From Segatella copri (GTDB taxonomy: Bacteria > Bacteroidota > Bacteroidia > Bacteroidales > Bacteroidaceae): DNA of 64,000 nt. Below, piece after piece: positions 49,350 through 57,587 of this stretch (the first letter of the stretch is position 1; each line of letters starts with the position of its first letter). The position numbers and the translations under genes are program-made. The notes beneath the pieces were generated by a model. That model was given only the letters and a program-made list of their open reading frames with translations. It had not been told where the DNA came from and did no database searches. Location: positions 1,240,001 to 1,304,000 of the forward strand of contig NZ_CP042464.1 of NCBI RefSeq assembly GCF_015074785.1, read 5' to 3'.

Positions 49350-50858
49350 CTAAAAAGAAATTTTCTTTTTCTTACCTTTACTTTCGTTTCCTACCCGGTC
49401 GAGAGCAGTTACTACATACACATATTTCTTGCCACTCACATAAGGGATGCGATAGAAATTATCATAAGTTACTGCCTGGAGTGCAGAAACATCATTGAGA
49501 TTTACCTTAGCACCTTTCTCAAAACGATAGATAGCAAAACGGTTCACCTGATCGCCCCACTTTTTCTTGCTAGCCTTAGGAGCCTTCCATACCAGCAGCG
49601 GACCTTTCTCGGTCCACATCAGCTTGACACCCTTTACCCCCTTTGGTGCCTTATTATCAAGAAAAGGCATAGAGGGTGGCAATGCTGGATACTTCCAATA
49701 ATTGTTGCGGAGTGTATGTCCGATATTACCTACATTATCGGCAGCAGTCTGCGCATACCAGAGCACAGTGCCCTTCACATTATTCATCTGCTGATGCAAA
49801 CGGTGCTTGGCAGGCAACTGATGACTGCGCGGATTGACTGGGTCAGCAAACTTGGCTGTACGCTCTATATCTTCACCTATATATAATGGGCGGTTGCCAG
49901 CATGCTTATTCCACCAGGTTATGAGCGTTTTGTAATCGGCAGCACGATTGCCTATCTCCCAATAAATCTGAGGCACACAATAGTCTATCCAACCATTATT
50001 CACCCAAAGCAAAACATCAGCATAAAGATCATCATAATTCTGGAGGCCGAAAGTTTCAGAACCATCAGGATCGGTACGCTTGTTGCGGTAGATTCCGAAT
50101 GGAGAAACACCAAACTTAACCCAAGGCTTAACGGCATGGATGGATTCGCTGAGCTGCTTTACAAACCGGCTCACGTTATCACGGCGCCAATCACCTATGT
50201 TTCGCATGCCGCGCGACTGCTGGCTGAAGAGCTGCTGATCAGGAATCTGACGTCCGGCCTCTGGATATGGATAGAAATAATCATCAATATGGAATCCATC
50301 AACATCATATCGGCTTACAATGTCCACAGCCACCTCGCAAATATAGTCGGCTGCAGCCTGCAACCCAGGGTTCAACAGCGTCAGCTTGCCATACTGAAAA
50401 CAGAGATCAGGACGCTTCTTCACGATATTCTTCGGCGAAACCTGCTCATAAGAAGTTACGCTATGCTTGGCACGATAAGGATTAATCCATGCATGAAGCT
50501 CCATGCCACGATTATGACACTGCTCTATCATCCACTGCAACGGATCCCAATAAGGAGAAGGAGCCTTTCCCTGCACCCCCGTAAGAAACTTGCTCCAAGG
50601 CTCTAAATCACTCTTATACAAAGCATCACACTCGGCACGAACCTGAAAGATTATCGCATTCACGCCATCCTTCTGCAGTTCATCAAGCTGTCTGGTAAGC
50701 ATCGCCTGGATCTGCTGCGTACTCTTGCCCAGATACTGTCCGTTAACACACTGTATCCAGGCTCCACGAAACTCTCGTTTGTTCTGAGCCATCATTGTTG
50801 CCGACGACATCAGCATCATTGCAACAACGAGCATCAAAATCGCTTTCAGTCTTTTCAT
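49350..50858 (-). CDS. Family-10-like glycoside hydrolase (GHL10/DUF187)
   Basis: A 502-residue secreted protein. A signal peptide (1-24, TMMAQ) is followed by a GHL10 barrel (about 28-340): FRGAWIQCVNGQYLGKSTQQ, ELHAWINPYRAKHS, DVDGFHIDDYFYPYP with the catalytic-site acids, and YADVLLWVNNGWIDYCVPQI. The last 120 residues resemble a fibronectin-III module (GVKLMWTEKGPLLVWKAPKA to YVVTALDRVGNESKG). Relatives include YngK and enzymes suspected to act on peptidoglycan-type or other glycans; the substrate is not established. It is followed by a shared terminator. Confidence 0.85.
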   Translation of the reverse strand: MKRLKAILMLVVAMMLMSSATMMAQNKREFRGAWIQCVNGQYLGKSTQQIQAMLTRQLDELQKDGVNAIIFQVRAECDALYKSDLEPWSKFLTGVQGKAPSPYWDPLQWMIEQCHNRGMELHAWINPYRAKHSVTSYEQVSPKNIVKKRPDLCFQYGKLTLLNPGLQAAADYICEVAVDIVSRYDVDGFHIDDYFYPYPEAGRQIPDQQLFSQQSRGMRNIGDWRRDNVSRFVKQLSESIHAVKPWVKFGVSPFGIYRNKRTDPDGSETFGLQNYDDLYADVLLWVNNGWIDYCVPQIYWEIGNRAADYKTLITWWNKHAGNRPLYIGEDIERTAKFADPVNPRSHQLPAKHRLHQQMNNVKGTVLWYAQTAADNVGNIGHTLRNNYWKYPALPPSMPFLDNKAPKGVKGVKLMWTEKGPLLVWKAPKASKKKWGDQVNRFAIYRFEKGAKVNLNDVSALQAVTYDNFYRIPYVSGKKYVYVVTALDRVGNESKGKKKKISF

Positions 50859-50895
50859 CTGTTATCTGTTATTTATCAATTTCATTTTTTCCTTT

Positions 50896-51546
50896 TCATT
50901 CTACTGTTTGTTCTTCATCCCTCAGCTTCGGGAGTGAAATATGGTATCTTACAGCCAGCAATCGGATGGCGCAAACCACACAGAAAGCTACAATCACCGT
51001 AATATAGAGGCTCACACCCAGATAGCTCAATCCCCAATAAGCCAAACCACCGGCGACACAAGCCATCGCATAAATCTCCTTTCGGAAGATGACCGGCTCT
51101 TCATTAAGAAGCACATCGCGGATAACCCCGCCTGCAGCACCCGTGATACAGCCCATGATGATGGCTACCCAAAAAGAGAAACCACATTCGAGCGACTTCT
51201 GGATGCCCGCAATATTGAAAAGCGCCAAGCCCAAGGTATCAAACAGAAACCAGGTATTGTCAAGACGCTTAAGATAGCGGTGGCAAGCAATCACTACCAA
51301 CTGTGCAAACAGCGTACAAATCAGGTAGATAGGGCTCAACATCCAAAACGGCCGCACACCAAGCATCACATCTCGTATGGTTCCACCACCTATGGCTACA
51401 GCCACACCACAAACAAAACCGCCCAGCCAATCATAGTGCTTACTTGCAGCCAGACGAATGCCCGAAAGGGCAAAAGCAAATGTACCGATGAATTCTATCA
51501 CACTATGAAGCGTGAGCACGAATTCAGGATCGCCATGTATCATCAT
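50896..51546 (-). CDS. TRIC/UPF0126 family membrane channel protein
   Basis: A 216-residue protein with seven membrane segments arranged as two repeats. Each repeat has the family's Gly-rich kink: GGGTIRDVMLG (about 53-63) and AGGVIRDVLLNEEP (about 138-151). LHSVIEFIGTFAFALSGIRLA opens the protein. Prokaryotic TRIC proteins form trimeric K+-permeable channels. A second ATG one codon in is equally likely. It sits between rarA and the GHL10 gene on the same strand with clear gaps on both sides, and I found no strong promoter. Confidence 0.9.
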   Translation of the reverse strand: MMIHGDPEFVLTLHSVIEFIGTFAFALSGIRLAASKHYDWLGGFVCGVAVAIGGGTIRDVMLGVRPFWMLSPIYLICTLFAQLVVIACHRYLKRLDNTWFLFDTLGLALFNIAGIQKSLECGFSFWVAIIMGCITGAAGGVIRDVLLNEEPVIFRKEIYAMACVAGGLAYWGLSYLGVSLYITVIVAFCVVCAIRLLAVRYHISLPKLRDEEQTVE

Positions 51547-51602
51547 TTTCTCGTATCAGTTAGTTGTTCTAAAAATCAATTTCTAATTATTCTTTCTAAT
51601 CA

Positions 51603-52877
51603 CTAATTCTTGAATCTTTCTCCCCAACAGGTAACCATCCAGTTGTAGAGGCGCTCCTCGGAAGGCGAATGCTGCGCATGCCAGAAGCGGGCATCCTTCA
51701 GTTCGTCTGGCAGATACTGCTGCTCAGTGAAATGTCCAGGATAATCGTGAGGATACTTATATCCGTCATGATAGCCCAAATCTTTCATCAGTTTGGTAGG
51801 AGCATTGCGGATGTGCAGCGGAACAGGCAGATTACCTGTTTGCCGTACAGTAGCCAGCGCATCATTAATGCCCAGATAAGCACTGTTGCTCTTCGGACTC
51901 GTGGCAAGATACACCACAGCCTCAGCAAGGGCGATACGCGCTTCGGGCCACCCTATCTTCATCACCGTATCGAAGGCAGCATTGGCAAGCAGGAGTGCAT
52001 TCGGATTGGCAAGTCCCACATCCTCAGAGGCACTAATTACAACCCTACGGGCTATAAACTGCGGGTCTTCTCCTCCTTCTATCATCCTCGCCATCCAATA
52101 GAGCGCAGCATCGGGATCGCTTCCGCGAATACTCTTGATAAAGGCTGAGATAATATCATAATGCATATCACCCTGTTTATCGTAAGCCAGCGGATTCTGT
52201 TGCAACTGCTCTTCTACCATCTTGTCGGTAATCACAATCTCTGAAGAGCCGGCAGATTCTACCACCAGTTCCAGAATATTGAGCAGTTTGCGGGCATCTC
52301 CACCACTATATCGCAGCAGCGCGCCCGTCTCTTCCAGCTTAATATTCTTCTCTCTGAGTTCTACATCCTGCGTAATGGCACGATGCAGAAGCCCTTCAAG
52401 ATCAGCCTTTTCGAGCGGTTTGAGCACATAAAGCTGACATCTGGACAACAGCGGCCGAATCACCTCGAATGAAGGATTCTCGGTGGTAGCACCTATCAGC
52501 GTAACAATACCCTTCTCTACCGCACCCAAAAGCGAATCCTGCTGACTCTTGGAGAAACGGTGAATCTCATCAATAAACAATATAGGAGAAGCCGAATTAA
52601 AGAATCTACCACTTTTTGCTCTTTCTATCACGTCGCGGACATCCTTTACGCCACTGGTCACCGCAGAGAGGGTGAAGAACGGCACCTTGATAGTTTGTGC
52701 CACGATTTGAGCAAGGGTAGTCTTGCCCACTCCAGGGGGTCCCCAGAGGATAAAAGAGGATATGCGCCCTGCGTCAATCATCTTGCGCAGCACGGCCCCC
52801 TCACCTACCAAATGCTGCTGTCCTACATAGTCAGCAAGCGTGTGAGGTCTCATTCTTTCAGCTAACGGTTCACTCAT
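51603..52877 (-). CDS. rarA: Replication-associated recombination protein RarA (MgsA)
   Basis: A 424-residue clamp-loader-like AAA+ ATPase. It starts with SEPLAERMRPHTLADYVGQQ, has Walker A GPPGVGKTTLAQI (about 44-56) and Walker B LFIDEIHRFSKSQQD, then a C-terminal tetramerisation domain (MIEGGEDPQFIARRVVISAS). RarA acts at stalled or damaged replication forks and single-strand ends. ATG 52877 is used; an in-frame extension upstream crosses the promoter and is not coding. It is divergent from the acidic-protein cluster, and the promoters face away from each other. Confidence 0.95.
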   Translation of the reverse strand: MSEPLAERMRPHTLADYVGQQHLVGEGAVLRKMIDAGRISSFILWGPPGVGKTTLAQIVAQTIKVPFFTLSAVTSGVKDVRDVIERAKSGRFFNSASPILFIDEIHRFSKSQQDSLLGAVEKGIVTLIGATTENPSFEVIRPLLSRCQLYVLKPLEKADLEGLLHRAITQDVELREKNIKLEETGALLRYSGGDARKLLNILELVVESAGSSEIVITDKMVEEQLQQNPLAYDKQGDMHYDIISAFIKSIRGSDPDAALYWMARMIEGGEDPQFIARRVVISASEDVGLANPNALLLANAAFDTVMKIGWPEARIALAEAVVYLATSPKSNSAYLGINDALATVRQTGNLPVPLHIRNAPTKLMKDLGYHDGYKYPHDYPGHFTEQQYLPDELKDARFWHAQHSPSEERLYNWMVTCWGERFKN

Positions 52878-52885
52878 AGTACGTG

Positions 52886-52914
52886 CAAAGGTAATGAAAA
52901 AAATCGAATTCCAA
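52886..52914 (-). promoter_or_regulatory. Promoter of rarA
   Basis: Minus strand TTG (52914-52912), 18 bases, TACCTTTG (52893-52886), nine bases before the ATG. Confidence 0.6.
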
Positions 52915-52954
52915 ATAAAAAAGTGACCAAAAACACAAAAAAACAGCAAGAAAA

Positions 52955-52986
52955 TTTGGATATATAAAAAGAAGTACTTACTTTTG
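52955..52986 (+). promoter_or_regulatory. Promoter of the 53-kb cluster
   Basis: TTTG at 52955-52958, 20 bases, TACTTTTG at 52979-52986. The TTG in the -7 box is in frame with the gene but is promoter, so ATG 53008 is the start. Confidence 0.7.
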
Positions 52987-53007
52987 CACACACAAACACA
53001 ATTGAAG

Positions 53008-53820
53008 ATGAATAAAGATAAAATATTAACACTGAAGAATGTTACTAAAAGTAGCATTTGGGAATTGCAGGAGAACGATGTGTTCCGTCTTTGGGAAGCA
53101 GTAGAAAAGGATGCTGACCTCAAGGATTTCCAGAACAAGTATATCGCAGTTATCCGCAGCGCATTCGAAATGGAACCAGTGACGGTAGACCGTCCTGAAG
53201 TGATTGACAAGCTGATGGCACGCGGCTTCAAGATTGGCACTTTCCGCATCAACGACAAGAAGGAAAAGTATGCCATCAAAAAGCGCCCTATCATGCGCGT
53301 TACTGATCTTACTTACGAAAATGTAAGTCACATCACCGCCAATAAGCTCATCGAACTCTTGGAGCGCAACTTTGGTGGTGGCTGGGAGAGTCTGCCTCAG
53401 AGCATCCAGGACATCATCGAAAGTAATTTCGACATCAGCACAACTACTCTTCCTGCTGACCGCCTGAAAAAGCCAGGAGGTCTGTACGAGAAAAAGCTCG
53501 CTGATGACTACGAAGTGCTCGTGGTACCAAAAGGTTCTTGGGTAGAAGCAATCTTTGCCAAGGAGAAGCCAAAGGTAGAAAAGGTTCGCATGAGATTCGA
53601 TGATGAGAATGATTTGAAACGCAACGACGACCTGCTCGACCCAGACGAGGATGAAGACGAGGATGCACCAGAAATCGAGGATCACTACAACGATCCAGAT
53701 GAGGATGACGATGCATTCGATGACGACAAGCTTACTGAGGAAAGCTACCGTACTACCTTCGAAGACCCGGAGAACCTCGGTCTTGATGATGCAGAAGACG
53801 TAGCCGACGATGATTATTAA
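53008..53820 (+). CDS. Hypothetical protein with an acidic tail
   Basis: A 270-residue cytoplasmic protein I do not recognise. The first 195 residues look folded, with helix-rich text (LELLERNFGGGWESL-like IELLERNFGGGWESLPQSIQ) and a short strand region (YEVLVVPKGSWVEAIFAKEK). From about 203 on it is mainly Asp and Glu (DPDEDEDEDAPEIEDH and DPDEDDDAFDDD), a tail that could bind basic proteins or mimic DNA. The stop is 33 bases before a small membrane-protein gene, and a third small gene follows, so the three probably form one transcript. Confidence 0.75.
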   Translation: MNKDKILTLKNVTKSSIWELQENDVFRLWEAVEKDADLKDFQNKYIAVIRSAFEMEPVTVDRPEVIDKLMARGFKIGTFRINDKKEKYAIKKRPIMRVTDLTYENVSHITANKLIELLERNFGGGWESLPQSIQDIIESNFDISTTTLPADRLKKPGGLYEKKLADDYEVLVVPKGSWVEAIFAKEKPKVEKVRMRFDDENDLKRNDDLLDPDEDEDEDAPEIEDHYNDPDEDDDAFDDDKLTEESYRTTFEDPENLGLDDAEDVADDDY

Positions 53821-53853
53821 TTCAGTTTATACATTATTATAATATAAAGAGAA

Positions 53854-54075
53854 ATGAACGCATTAATTGGATTTGTTGCATTAATCGCTGTAGGCCTCGT
53901 AGGTTGGGCGATTGCAGAATTTAAGTACAAGGCTTTCACTTTCACCCGTTCAGAAAAGGACATCGAGGAAGAGAAAGAGCTTGAAGAGCAGAAACGCGCA
54001 GAGGGTTTCAAGGAGATGAACATCCGCGACATCATGCGCAAAAACTCAACCAATGGTTATAACGCCGTAGGTTAG
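53854..54075 (+). CDS. Small single-pass membrane protein
   Basis: A 73-residue protein: one membrane helix at 2-21 (ALIGFVALIAVGLVGWAIAE), then a basic stretch and a cytoplasmic charged helix (EKDIEEEKELEEQKRAEGF) that could be a short coiled coil, ending in Asn-rich residues. I do not recognise the family. It is in the middle of a three-gene run with an acidic soluble protein before it and a Cys-rich membrane protein 18 bases after it. Confidence 0.65.
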   Translation: MNALIGFVALIAVGLVGWAIAEFKYKAFTFTRSEKDIEEEKELEEQKRAEGFKEMNIRDIMRKNSTNGYNAVG

Positions 54076-54093
54076 TATTATGTTAATTTACCT

Positions 54094-54285
54094 ATGCTTA
54101 TGATACAGTATATCATCATAGCAATCATATTGGCGGCATGCATCACGTATGCCGCCATTTGTATCTACCGCTCCATCAAACAAGCACGAGAGTGTAAAAA
54201 CTATCAATGTTCAGGTTGTCCGTTCGTTGAGAAATGCCAAAAGAATAAAAAGAAAGAGGCTACTCAGCGGAAAAAACAAGAGTAG
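54094..54285 (+). CDS. Cys-rich small membrane protein (FeoB-associated-like)
   Basis: A 63-residue protein with one N-terminal helix (about 3-25) followed by CKNYQCSGCPFVEKCQKNKK and a Lys-rich end. The C-x4-C-x2-C-x5-C cluster after a single helix resembles the FeoB-associated Cys-rich family, which is thought to aid iron handling, but no feoAB gene is nearby. A second start two codons in (ATG 54100) is possible. It is the last gene of its cluster; no clear terminator is seen before the tRNA promoter. Confidence 0.6.
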   Translation: MLMIQYIIIAIILAACITYAAICIYRSIKQARECKNYQCSGCPFVEKCQKNKKKEATQRKKQE

Positions 54286-54426
54286 TTCTCATAAAAGAGC
54301 TGCTAAAACTACTTTTATTGTCATGCAGCGAGGAAACCAGACAAAAATTAAAGCATTTCAGAACCCGTTCATTATGAGCAAGATACAAAGAAAGTGATTG
54401 TTTTAATTAAAAAAGTTGCATAAAAA

Positions 54427-54458
54427 TTTGGTAGAACCAATAAAAAGTAGTACCTTTG
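54427..54458 (+). promoter_or_regulatory. Promoter of tRNA-Cys
   Basis: TTTG at 54427-54430, 20 bases, TACCTTTG at 54451-54458. Confidence 0.75.
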
Positions 54459-54491
54459 CACTCGCAAATCAGAAATGATTGTTCTACACAA

Positions 54492-54562
54492 GGTGTCTTA
54501 ACCGAGCGGTTAGGTAACGGTCTGCAAAACCGTGTAGAGCGGTTCGACTCCGCTAGACACCT
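54492..54562 (+). tRNA. tRNA-Cys (anticodon GCA)
   Basis: The acceptor arms GGTGTCT and AGACACC pair fully; the anticodon stem ACGGT/ACCGT encloses CTGCAAA with GCA at 54524-54526; the T arm reads GAGCGGTTCGACTCCGCT. T54562 is the discriminator, as usual for tRNA-Cys. CCA is not encoded. Confidence 0.95.
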
Positions 54563-54564
54563 CA

Positions 54565-54601
54565 TAAAAAAGGAAGTTCTTCAATAAGGACTTCCTTTTT
54601 T
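54565..54601 (+). terminator. Terminator of tRNA-Cys
   Basis: AAAAAAGGAAGT and ACTTCCTTTTTT arms, ending in T residues. Confidence 0.85.
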
Positions 54602-54668
54602 CATATCTACTCTCCCCCATTTTCATTCCTCATTTCTAGGTATTCATCAAAACCCCCATTTTTAGGTA

Positions 54669-54699
54669 TTGCACAATTATAAAAATCTTCGTACCTTTG
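54669..54699 (+). promoter_or_regulatory. Promoter of candidate ncRNA
   Basis: TTG at 54669-54671, 20 bases, TACCTTTG at 54692-54699, with no protein gene behind it. Confidence 0.7.
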
Positions 54700-54704
54700 C
54701 AACC

Positions 54705-54900
54705 GTAAATGATAAACATCAGAACTGAGGTTATCCTACGAGTAGGAATTGCCCCTTGCCAAAAGCAATTCTGGTGAACGTTTGAAACTTTTAGATAATT
54801 GAGACAAAGATAGAAATTAAAATCTTGTTCGCTAATAGAAATAATTCATAATGTTTTTGTATAATATGAAAAGGGGTGCTTGTGAAAGTACCCCTTTTAT
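54705..54900 (+). ncRNA. Candidate structured non-coding RNA of about 195 nt
   Basis: A strong promoter and a strong terminator (AAAAGGGGT/ACCCCTTTT at 54869-54898) bracket a stretch with no convincing reading frame. Two adjacent hairpins are clear: CCTA-4-TAGG, and GAATTGC-12-GCAATTC just after it. GGTTATC before and GATAATT after them can close a longer stem. Size and single-gene layout could suit a 6S-type or other housekeeping RNA, but I cannot assign a family. Confidence 0.55.
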
Positions 54901-54912
54901 GTATAGGTTTAC

Positions 54913-54970
54913 TACATGGCGATGCATTTTGTTCTATGTCACGACGCACAGACTTCTACATCGCCATGTA
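54913..54970. repeat. 12-bp inverted repeat after the CE12 gene
   Basis: TACATGGCGATG (54913-54924) is inverted exactly at 54959-54970 with 34 bases between. It could act as a long-loop terminator for the minus-strand esterase or be a relic. Confidence 0.5.
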
Positions 54971-55007
54971 ATTTCAAAGATATCGGGAGTTTTAAAAAAG
55001 CCTGTTA

Positions 55008-56000
55008 CTATTTGATTTTAGCACCAAATGACTTGACAAACTTAATCTTCTTGCCTTTTGCGATGATTGGCTTCTTCCATTCACCACCCAAAATACGGAT
55101 AACAGCCTTCTTGCCTACAGGAACCGCATCTACAGCCTTCTGCAAATCCATGAAATTGCCTCGACCTTCTGCAGAGACTACATAATCATAATGGCAGACA
55201 TGAGACTTCAGCGCTGGCACCTGCTCAGCTACAGCATCAGCAAGCGCACCGGCAACCACACGTGCACCATATACATTATAATGGGTATTATCTTTCTTAC
55301 CCTTAGGAACCTGCGGATTCTCGCCAGGCATAAACCACATATGTAATTTGCGGCTGCCTTCAATACCCATGCCCGTTTCTATATCGTGGGTAATCTTGGT
55401 AGCATCAACAAACGGAACATTCAGCTGCTTTGCTACATTGCGGGGAGCTATCACATAAGCCCCGTGGGTGTCGATAAGCGTATCACTATTAATCTGCTCC
55501 CTTCCATCATATACTTTATTGCGAAGCTTCTCGTCATCATCATTCTTCAATTCTGCAGAATAATAGCAGCGACGAACCACCGCATTGAACAGTACAGGAA
55601 TACCACCCTTGGCACGGGTCTCATTTACATATCTGGCAAGGTTTGCATCAAAAGTAGATCCCGGATCAGTATGACGGTCAGGCATTGACTTCTCATCGTT
55701 ATGCCCAAACTGGATAAACACATAATCACCTGGCTTTATACTATCCAAAACCTTTTTCCATCTTCCTTCATTGATAAAGCTCAAAGAAGAACGACCATTA
55801 ACAGCATGATTGTCAACAATCACCTTGTCATCAAAAAAGCCTTGCAATACCATCCCCCATCCTCGCTCTGGATTATTTCTAAAACCACCTTTCTCGGCAG
55901 CGGTAGAATCACCTATTACAAAAATCGTTGTTGTCTTTGTGCTGGATGTCATCAGCAACGCCAGTATGAATACACATAAAATAGCTTTTATTTTTTTCAT
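55008..56000 (-). CDS. CE12-type rhamnogalacturonan acetylesterase with a truncated CE8 tail
   Basis: A 330-residue secreted esterase. A signal peptide (1-20) is followed by an SGNH hydrolase domain (about 24-262): FVIGDSTAAEKGG holds the Ser nucleophile, NGRSS the Gly block, FIQFGHNDEKS the Asn block, and DNTHYNVYGA the His with its Asp partner. This matches rhamnogalacturonan acetylesterases that deacetylate pectin. The last 60 residues (YDYVVSAEGRGNFMDLQKAV and the following strand) look like the opening turn of a CE8 pectin methylesterase, then stop. CE12-CE8 fusions occur in Bacteroidota pectin loci, so this is likely a shortened fusion. Confidence 0.82.
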   Translation of the reverse strand: MKKIKAILCVFILALLMTSSTKTTTIFVIGDSTAAEKGGFRNNPERGWGMVLQGFFDDKVIVDNHAVNGRSSLSFINEGRWKKVLDSIKPGDYVFIQFGHNDEKSMPDRHTDPGSTFDANLARYVNETRAKGGIPVLFNAVVRRCYYSAELKNDDDEKLRNKVYDGREQINSDTLIDTHGAYVIAPRNVAKQLNVPFVDATKITHDIETGMGIEGSRKLHMWFMPGENPQVPKGKKDNTHYNVYGARVVAGALADAVAEQVPALKSHVCHYDYVVSAEGRGNFMDLQKAVDAVPVGKKAVIRILGGEWKKPIIAKGKKIKFVKSFGAKIK

Positions 56001-56124
56001 TTGTCTGTAGTTTTTAGAAGTTACTAAAATTATAGTTAGGCATACACGCTAACACATAAAAAGCTCTCGCCCTGCCGCACTGCATATTCACATATACAAG
56101 CACGAGAGGACGAGAAAGAGAGTA

Positions 56125-57489
56125 TTATTTATTTACTTTGGCTATCAATTCCTCGGCAGTAACCAAGGTTTGTTCGCCAGTTTCCATATTCTTAAGCGTA
56201 ACCTTGCCCTGAGCCATCTCATTCTCACCTGCAAGCACCACAAACGGAATATTCTTGGCATTGGCATAGCTCATCTGCTTCTTCATCTTCGCCTTATCAG
56301 GGAAGATTTCAGTACGGATACCGGCTGCACGAGCTGCACTTACTATAGGCAGGCAGTAAGCTGTCTCCTTTTCACCGAAGTTGATAAACAGTACCTGAGT
56401 AGCATTTACAGCCTCCTTCGGATAAAGGTCGAGCGCACCTAACACATCATAAATACGGTCAGCACCAAAACTGATACCAACACCGCTCAAACCTGGCAAA
56501 CCGAAAATGCCAGTGAGGTTGTCGTAACGACCACCACCTGTAATACTTCCCATTGGAGTATCAAGCGCCTTCACCTCGAAGATTGCACCCGTATAATAGT
56601 TCAAGCCACGAGCCAGGGTGAGATCCAGTTCTATCTCGTTGTTCAAGCCAAGAGTCTTCAAGGTATCGAGGATAAACTTGGTTTCCTCTACACCCTTCAA
56701 ACCAACTTCTGAACCTTCGAGAACCTTCGCTATCACTTCAAGTTTCTCATCATTAGTTCCTGACAATGAGATGATTGGCTGCAACTTCTCAATGGCATCT
56801 TCAGAAATGCCGTCATTGCGCAACTCTTCGTTTACATTGTCAAGTCCGATTTTATCAAGCTTATCGATGGCCACTGTGATATCTACAATCTTCTCAGCCT
56901 CGCCGATAACCTCTGCAATACCGGTAAGAATCTTGCGGTTATTAATCTTGATGCATACACGAACACCAAACTTGGTGAACACGGTATCAACAATCTGCAT
57001 CAATTCGACCTCATTCAGGAGAGAATCTGAGCCAACCACATCAGCATCACACTGATAGAACTCACGGTAACGTCCTTTCTGAGGGCGGTCTGCACGCCAT
57101 ACTGGCTGAATCTGATAACGTTTGAAAGGCATCTGCAACTCCTCGCGGTGCTGCACTACGTAACGTGCGAAAGGAACGGTCAGGTCATAACGAAGACCTT
57201 TCTCACAAAGTTTCGCTGCTAATTTGAGTGAACCGAGAGAATGAATATCCTCATCGCTCACCTTATTCATATAGTCGCCTGAATTCAATATCTTAAAAAG
57301 CAGTTTATCACCCTCTTCACCATACTTGCCCATCAAAGTCTGAAGGGTTTCCATGGCAGGGGTTTCAATCTGCTGGAATCCATAAAGAGCATACACTTCC
57401 TTGATGGTGTTGAAGATGTAGTTGCGTTTCGCCATCTCAACAGGACCAAAATCTCTCGTGCCCTTTGGTATACTTGGTTTCTGAGCCAT
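56125..57489 (-). CDS. hisS: Histidine--tRNA ligase
   Basis: A 454-residue class II synthetase. It begins [20 protein letters not shown]; motif 2 is [20 protein letters not shown]; the His-specific block [13 protein letters not shown] and motif 3 [10 protein letters not shown] follow. A C-terminal anticodon-binding domain of about 90 residues ends the protein. It charges tRNA-His in the cytoplasm. It lies downstream of purA on the same strand, separated by about 100 bases of short inverted repeats. Confidence 0.97.
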   Translation of the reverse strand: MAQKPSIPKGTRDFGPVEMAKRNYIFNTIKEVYALYGFQQIETPAMETLQTLMGKYGEEGDKLLFKILNSGDYMNKVSDEDIHSLGSLKLAAKLCEKGLRYDLTVPFARYVVQHREELQMPFKRYQIQPVWRADRPQKGRYREFYQCDADVVGSDSLLNEVELMQIVDTVFTKFGVRVCIKINNRKILTGIAEVIGEAEKIVDITVAIDKLDKIGLDNVNEELRNDGISEDAIEKLQPIISLSGTNDEKLEVIAKVLEGSEVGLKGVEETKFILDTLKTLGLNNEIELDLTLARGLNYYTGAIFEVKALDTPMGSITGGGRYDNLTGIFGLPGLSGVGISFGADRIYDVLGALDLYPKEAVNATQVLFINFGEKETAYCLPIVSAARAAGIRTEIFPDKAKMKKQMSYANAKNIPFVVLAGENEMAQGKVTLKNMETGEQTLVTAEELIAKVNK

Positions 57490-57585
57490 TTATTAATGTT
57501 TAATATGAATGTTAAATGTTTAATGCCTAGCGCAATGTTAACCCCTCAAAGTAAACATTAAACACTAAACATTAAACACTATATA
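57490..57585. repeat. AT-rich inverted repeats between purA and hisS
   Basis: AATGTTTAAT-type words (about 57495-57533) face ATTAAACACTAAACATTAAA words (57553-57580). Similar simple words (ACTATAAACT, ACTATCAACT) occur at about 22380-22416 and 60105-60142, all between genes. Confidence 0.55.
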
Positions 57586-57587
57586 AT

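Noticed and set aside
52878..53294. A 139-residue N-terminal extension of RarA
   Set aside because: It would run through the rarA promoter and the divergent gene; family members start at the SEPLAERMRP text.
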